From positions 1 to 64,000 of the forward strand of contig CALBEV010000155.1 in NCBI GenBank assembly GCA_937891045.1: a DNA stretch of 64,000 nt, given 5' to 3'. Positions within the stretch are counted from its first letter, which is position 1. Every line of letters begins with the position of its first letter. Below the pieces are notes generated by a model. It saw nothing but the letters and a program-made list of their open reading frames with translations. It was not told the DNA's origin and made no database searches. The DNA is from an uncultured Burkholderiales bacterium (GTDB lineage: Bacteria > Pseudomonadota > Gammaproteobacteria > Burkholderiales > Burkholderiaceae). Both the position numbers and the translations under genes were made by a program. Positions 60,298 to 64,000 of the stretch are shown here, in pieces.

Positions 60298-61707
60298 ATG
60301 CTGGCTCATCGTGATGACCCGATCATGGCGATCGCCACCGCCTCGGGGCGAGGGGCGGTGGGCGTGGTGCGCATTAGCGGCCAGGACCTGAAAGCCTACG
60401 CACAGGCCTTGTGTCAGCAAACTTTGCTGCCGCGTCATGCGCATTTGCTGATGTTGAAAGATGACCAAGGTCAGGCCTTGGACCAGGTTTTGGCACTTTA
60501 TTTCCCAGCGCCCAACAGTTACACCGGTGAAGATGTGTTGGAGTTGCAGGGCCATGGCGGCACCGTGGTCATGCACATGGTGATGGCGCGATGCCTCTCT
60601 TTGGCGCAATCAACCAATCTTGACGGCAAGCACTGGCTACCGCGCTTGCGCATGGCCCAAGCCGGTGAATTCACGCAGCGGGCCTACCTGAATCAAAGGC
60701 TCGATTTGGCGCAAGCCGAAGCGGTGGCCGATTTGATCGATGCCAACACCGAAGCGGCGGTGCGCAGCGCCGGGCGCTCCTTGCAAGGCGCGTTCTCGGA
60801 TCAAGTCCAGGCATTGAAAAACGCACTCGTGCATTTGCGGGTGCAGATCGAAGCCTGTTTGGACTTTCCGGAAGAAGACTTGGATTTCATCCACGAGATG
60901 CAAGTCGCACAGCAACTGCAAACCCTGTTGACCAACACGGCGACTTTGGCTGCCCATGCCAAGCAAGGCGCCTTGTTGCGGGACGGCTTGAAGCTGGTCA
61001 TCGCTGGGCAACCCAATGCGGGTAAAAGCTCTTTGCTCAACGCCTTGGCGGGTGCCGAGCTGGCCATCGTGACGCCGATTGCTGGCACCACCCGTGATGT
61101 GCTGAGCCAGTCGATTCAGATTGAAGGCGTGCCCATCCATGTGTTGGACACCGCTGGTTTGCGCGACCATGCACAAGCCGATGAAGTGGAACAAATCGGC
61201 ATGGAACGCGCCTGGGCCCAAATCAAACAAGCTGACATCGTTGTATTGCTCAATGATGTGGCGCGAACAGATCAGGCCTACCACCAGCAACAAGCGCAAC
61301 TGCAGCAAGACATTGAGGCCTTGCTGCCCAAGCACACCAGTTTGCTGCTGGTCGACAACAAATGCGACATGCTGAGAACCACCACGCGCAGCCAAGCTGT
61401 GCAAATATCAGCTCAAAAGGGCATGGGGTTGGATGCATTGCGCACCAAAATCTTGCAGTTGGCGGGTTGGCAAACCGGCGCCCAAGACGGCGTGTTCACA
61501 GCGCGAGTGCGTCATTTGGAAGCCTTGGCGGTGGTGTTGCAACACTTGCAGGCGGCGACGCGGCTGTTGGACAACCCCAGGCCAGCATTGGATTTGTTGG
61601 CCGAAGAATGCCGATTGGCCCAACAAAGTTTGTCCAGTCTGACCGGTGAATTCAGCGCAGACGACTTGTTGGGTGACATTTTTTCCAACTTTTGCATTGG
61701 CAAATAA
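60298..61707 (+). CDS. mnmE: tRNA modification GTPase MnmE
   Basis: GTPase that with MnmG installs the 5-aminomethyl-type group on U34 of tRNA. The 469 residues include the N-terminal folate-binding domain (DDPIMAIATASGRGAVGVVR), a helical domain, and an inserted G domain with P-loop VIAGQPNAGKSSLLNALAGA near residue 234 and switch II HVLDTAGLRDHA. The C-terminal FSNFCIGK carries the essential cysteine of the C-x-G-K motif. 25 bp after yidC. Confidence 0.97.
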   Translation: MLAHRDDPIMAIATASGRGAVGVVRISGQDLKAYAQALCQQTLLPRHAHLLMLKDDQGQALDQVLALYFPAPNSYTGEDVLELQGHGGTVVMHMVMARCLSLAQSTNLDGKHWLPRLRMAQAGEFTQRAYLNQRLDLAQAEAVADLIDANTEAAVRSAGRSLQGAFSDQVQALKNALVHLRVQIEACLDFPEEDLDFIHEMQVAQQLQTLLTNTATLAAHAKQGALLRDGLKLVIAGQPNAGKSSLLNALAGAELAIVTPIAGTTRDVLSQSIQIEGVPIHVLDTAGLRDHAQADEVEQIGMERAWAQIKQADIVVLLNDVARTDQAYHQQQAQLQQDIEALLPKHTSLLLVDNKCDMLRTTTRSQAVQISAQKGMGLDALRTKILQLAGWQTGAQDGVFTARVRHLEALAVVLQHLQAATRLLDNPRPALDLLAEECRLAQQSLSSLTGEFSADDLLGDIFSNFCIGK

Positions 61708-61736
61708 CACCAGCCACTGATCGCATAATAGAAAAT

Positions 61737-62726
61737 ATGAAGCCTTTGAACGCCGAACAACAAACGCATCTGCTGAACCTGGGGCGACAAACCTTGGCCA
61801 TCGAAGCCGAGGCGGTGCTCAAGATGCAGCAACGCTTGGGCGAATCTTTCATACAAACGGTTCAAGCGGTGTTGTCGGTGCGTGGCCGAGTCGTTGTCAT
61901 GGGCATGGGCAAAAGCGGCCACATTGGGCGCAAGATTGCCGCCACCTTGGCCTCTACCGGCACCCCCGCCTTTTTTGTGCACCCTGCTGAAGCCAGCCAT
62001 GGGGACCTCGGCATGGTGACCCGGGATGATTTGGTGATGGCCCTGTCCAACAGTGGCGAAAGCGAAGAACTCTCGGCTATTTTGCCCATCATCAAACGAC
62101 AAGGCATGGTCTTGGTCGCCATAACCGGCAACAGTCTTTCCACCTTGGCCCAGCACGCCACCTATGTGCTCGACAGCAGCGTGGACAAAGAAGCCTGCCC
62201 CATGAACTTGGCGCCGACGGCCAGCACCACGGCTCAATTGGCGCTGGGCGACGCCTTGGCGGTGGCGATTTTGGATGCACGTGGTTTCAAAGCCGACGAC
62301 TTTGCGCGTTCACACCCCGGCGGCAGTTTGGGCAGGCGTTTGCTCACGCATGTGAGCGATGTGATGCGCCACGGGGATGCTGTGCCCGGCGTGTTGCCTG
62401 AGGCGACTTTCAGCGAGCTGATGCGCGAGATGAGCCACAAGGGCATGGGCGCCTCGGCCGTCGTCGATGCGCAAGGCCATGTGTTGGGCATCTTCACCGA
62501 TGGCGACTTGCGTCGCTTGATTGAAAAAGGCCAAGACCTGCGCCAACTCACTGCCGGCGATGTGATGCACCCGCAACCCAGCACCATCAAAGACAGCGCG
62601 TTGGCGGCTGAAGCTGCGGAATTGATGGAGCTCAAACGCATCACCAGTGTGTTGGTGGTTAACGCGCAAAACCAACTCTGCGGTTTCGTCAACAGCAACG
62701 ATCTGATGCGGGCCAAGGTGATTTGA
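61737..62726 (+). CDS. kdsD: D-arabinose 5-phosphate isomerase
   Basis: Converts ribulose-5-phosphate to arabinose-5-phosphate, the first step to KDO of lipopolysaccharide. The 329 residues have a SIS domain (about 40-175) with VVVMGMGKSGHIGRKIAATL, the HGDL histidine in HPAEASHGDLGMV and ALSNSGESEELSAIL, then a pair of CBS domains (about 205-329). The ATG at 61737 fits the family; 15 open codons upstream overlap the mnmE end. Its stop and the kdsC start share bases (TGATG). Confidence 0.95.
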   Translation: MKPLNAEQQTHLLNLGRQTLAIEAEAVLKMQQRLGESFIQTVQAVLSVRGRVVVMGMGKSGHIGRKIAATLASTGTPAFFVHPAEASHGDLGMVTRDDLVMALSNSGESEELSAILPIIKRQGMVLVAITGNSLSTLAQHATYVLDSSVDKEACPMNLAPTASTTAQLALGDALAVAILDARGFKADDFARSHPGGSLGRRLLTHVSDVMRHGDAVPGVLPEATFSELMREMSHKGMGASAVVDAQGHVLGIFTDGDLRRLIEKGQDLRQLTAGDVMHPQPSTIKDSALAAEAAELMELKRITSVLVVNAQNQLCGFVNSNDLMRAKVI

Positions 62727-63262
62727 TGGACATGTTTCCGCCTGCAATCTTGCAACGCGCCAAGGACATTCGCATCTTGTTGTTGGATGTCGATGGCGTC
62801 CTCACCGATGGCGGTTTGTATTTCACAGAAAACGGCGAAACCAGCAAACGCTTCAACACCTTGGATGGCCACGGCTTGAAGTTGTTGCAACACACAGGCG
62901 TGGAGCCTGTCATCATCACGGGGCGCGACAGCGCCGCGCTGCGGGTGCGCTTGAATGCGCTCAACATTCAGCATGCGCATTTCGGCGTGGAAGACAAACA
63001 CAGCGCCGCACAGTCCGCTTTGCAAAGCTTGGGCTTGTCATGGGCGCAAACAGCTGCCATGGGCGACGATTGGCCCGACCTGCCCATGCTCTTGCCCAGC
63101 GCCTTGGCCTGTGCGCCGCCCAACGCGCACCGCGAGGTGTTGTCACGGGTGCACTGGGTCACCCAAGCGCCAGCGGGGCATGGCGCGGTGCGCGAAGTGT
63201 GTGATTTGTTGCTGCAAGCACGCGGCGATTACGCAGCACTGCTGAACCAGGTTCTGTTGTGA
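62726..63262 (+). CDS. kdsC: KDO-8-phosphate phosphatase
   Basis: HAD-type phosphatase releasing KDO from KDO-8-phosphate. The 178 residues carry motif I LLLDVDGVLTDGGLYFTENG near residue 17 with the nucleophilic aspartate, motif II PVIITGRDS, and motif IV AAMGDDWPDLPML. KdsC lacks a cap domain, consistent with its size. Starts at the ATG that overlaps the kdsD stop, and overlaps lptC by 4 bp (GTGA). Confidence 0.95.
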   Translation: MDMFPPAILQRAKDIRILLLDVDGVLTDGGLYFTENGETSKRFNTLDGHGLKLLQHTGVEPVIITGRDSAALRVRLNALNIQHAHFGVEDKHSAAQSALQSLGLSWAQTAAMGDDWPDLPMLLPSALACAPPNAHREVLSRVHWVTQAPAGHGAVREVCDLLLQARGDYAALLNQVLL

Positions 63263-63903
63263 ATCTCAATAGCTTGCCCATGGCCCGAACGGTTGTTACG
63301 CCTTGGCAGCGGCTGCGCCAAGTTGGCAACCATGCCTTTGCATGGTTGCCGATGTTGTTGTTGATCGCTGGCTTGTTGTGGTCCGTCTGGTTGGTGCGCA
63401 GCACGCCCGCCACGGACCCACTGCCTGCAGTCAAGGTACCAACCCAAGAAGCTGATTACGATATTCGGGGCTTCACCTTGAAGATTTATGATTTGCAAGG
63501 GCAATTGAAGTCGTCGATGACAGGCGTGTCGGCGGTGCATTCACCGCAAACGCTGACCACCTTGGTTGAACAGCCAAAGGTATTGATCTACAAACAAGGA
63601 CGTGTGACTTCGGCCAGTGCCAACCAAGCCTTGGCCAATGAAGATGGCTCAGAGGTGCAGCTGATGGGCAAGGCCCTGATTTACCGAGAACCCTCAGAAG
63701 ATGCGCCGCAAGCATTCGAGATGCGCAGCGAGTTTTTGCATTTGTTCGCCAACACCGATGTGGTTCAAACCGATCTTCCCGTTGAGATCAAAAGAGGCGA
63801 CAACAGTTTCAAGGCCAACAGCATGCATGCGGACAATTTGAACCAAGTGTTGGGCATGACAGGCCGCGTCAAAGCGGTGTTGCATCCGAACAAAGAGGAA
63901 TAA
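63259..63903 (+). CDS. lptC: LPS export protein LptC
   Basis: Bitopic inner-membrane protein that passes lipopolysaccharide from LptB2FG to LptA. The 214 residues have one N-terminal membrane helix (about 30-47, LPMLLLIAGLLWSVWLVR) and a periplasmic beta-jellyroll with YDIRGFTLKIYDLQGQLKSS and FEMRSEFLHLFANTDVVQTD. Starts at GTG 63259 overlapping the kdsC stop; ATG 63280 is an alternative. lptA and lptB, which usually follow, are absent: a terminator and a convergent gene come next. Confidence 0.9.
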   Translation: MNLNSLPMARTVVTPWQRLRQVGNHAFAWLPMLLLIAGLLWSVWLVRSTPATDPLPAVKVPTQEADYDIRGFTLKIYDLQGQLKSSMTGVSAVHSPQTLTTLVEQPKVLIYKQGRVTSASANQALANEDGSEVQLMGKALIYREPSEDAPQAFEMRSEFLHLFANTDVVQTDLPVEIKRGDNSFKANSMHADNLNQVLGMTGRVKAVLHPNKEE

Positions 63904-63904
63904 A

Positions 63905-63926
63905 AAAGGCCTCCGAAGAGGCCTTT
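63905..63926. terminator. Intrinsic terminator between lptC and the convergent gene
   Basis: A perfect 9-bp stem AAAGGCCTC / GAGGCCTTT with a CGAA tetraloop, immediately after the lptC stop. A flanked by A on one side and T on the other makes it usable from both strands. Confidence 0.85.
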
Positions 63927-63941
63927 GTTGATCGGGGCAGA

Positions 63942-64000
63942 TCAGTACTCGTTGTGACCACCGCCGCCGTAGCCGCCGCCGCCTTCGCGTCGACCACCAC
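63942..64000 (-). CDS. 3' end of a glycine-rich protein, probably an RRM RNA-binding protein
   Basis: Only the last 18-19 codons are in the window. They read GGRREGGGGYGGGGHNEY before a TGA stop. Short RNA-recognition-motif proteins of Betaproteobacteria commonly end in such a Gly/Arg/Tyr tail, so an RNA-binding protein is the best guess. The body of the gene lies outside, so this is inference. Confidence 0.6.
   Translation of the reverse strand, partial: GGRREGGGGYGGGGHNEY

Overview
The window reads as a chromosome segment from a Betaproteobacterium of the order Burkholderiales, most likely a Comamonadaceae-type freshwater or soil heterotroph. The reasons are the gene order around the replication origin, a metH without its homocysteine module behind an S-adenosylhomocysteine riboswitch, a HexR-controlled Entner-Doudoroff cluster, and the family-level character of nearly every protein. 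The genus is inference and cannot be fixed from sequence reading alone. No rRNA, tRNA, CRISPR array, prophage or intact transposase was seen.

Layout. 0-9 kb: MFS transporter, ssb, comM/yifB (with a probable one-base lesion at its 5' end), the nitrogen pair glnK-amtB behind a sigma-54/NtrC-type promoter, and metH. 8.6-15.8 kb: hexR-zwf-pgl-edd-eda-pgi, a complete set for taking glucose-6-phosphate to pyruvate and glyceraldehyde-3-phosphate, with a HexR operator lying on the promoter. 15.8-26.4 kb: alr, lplT, a DMT exporter, glutathione peroxidase, then tkt-gap-glcE-glcF on the minus strand and a MurU-like nucleotidyltransferase. 26.4-41.2 kb: mixed metabolic and accessory genes. These include a BrnT/BrnA toxin-antitoxin pair, pepP, an outer-membrane-like protein, maeB, a barstar-like protein, mnmA, gcdH, acetoacetyl-CoA synthetase, a thioesterase with a chalcone-isomerase-like protein, a PduO-type cobalamin adenosyltransferase, a MazE/MazF-type pair and a D-lactate dehydrogenase. 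41.2-45.7 kb: a five-gene branched-chain-amino-acid-type ABC transporter operon.

45.8-61.7 kb is the origin region: mnmG-rsmG-lysE-parA-parB with three perfect parS sites, gyrB, dnaN, dnaA, then rpmH-rnpA-yidD-yidC-mnmE on the other strand. DnaA boxes lie on both sides of dnaA. The window ends with kdsD-kdsC-lptC (KDO and LPS export) and the glycine-rich tail of a convergent gene, probably an RNA-binding protein.

Most of the window is ordinary housekeeping DNA. What deserves a second look is regulatory or mobile: (i) a SAH riboswitch whose predicted expression platform can be read base by base; (ii) an overlapping HexR operator and promoter; (iii) an NtrC/sigma-54 control region for glnK-amtB; (iv) a family of small mosaic, non-autonomous repeat elements with a short AATTGGGG/TTCCAATT hairpin at their ends, three copies sitting just behind gene stop codons and one splitting the gid-par gene string beside parS; and (v) the parS sites inside mnmG, each of which forces a VSRET pentapeptide into the protein. 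I found no convincing undescribed multi-gene system.
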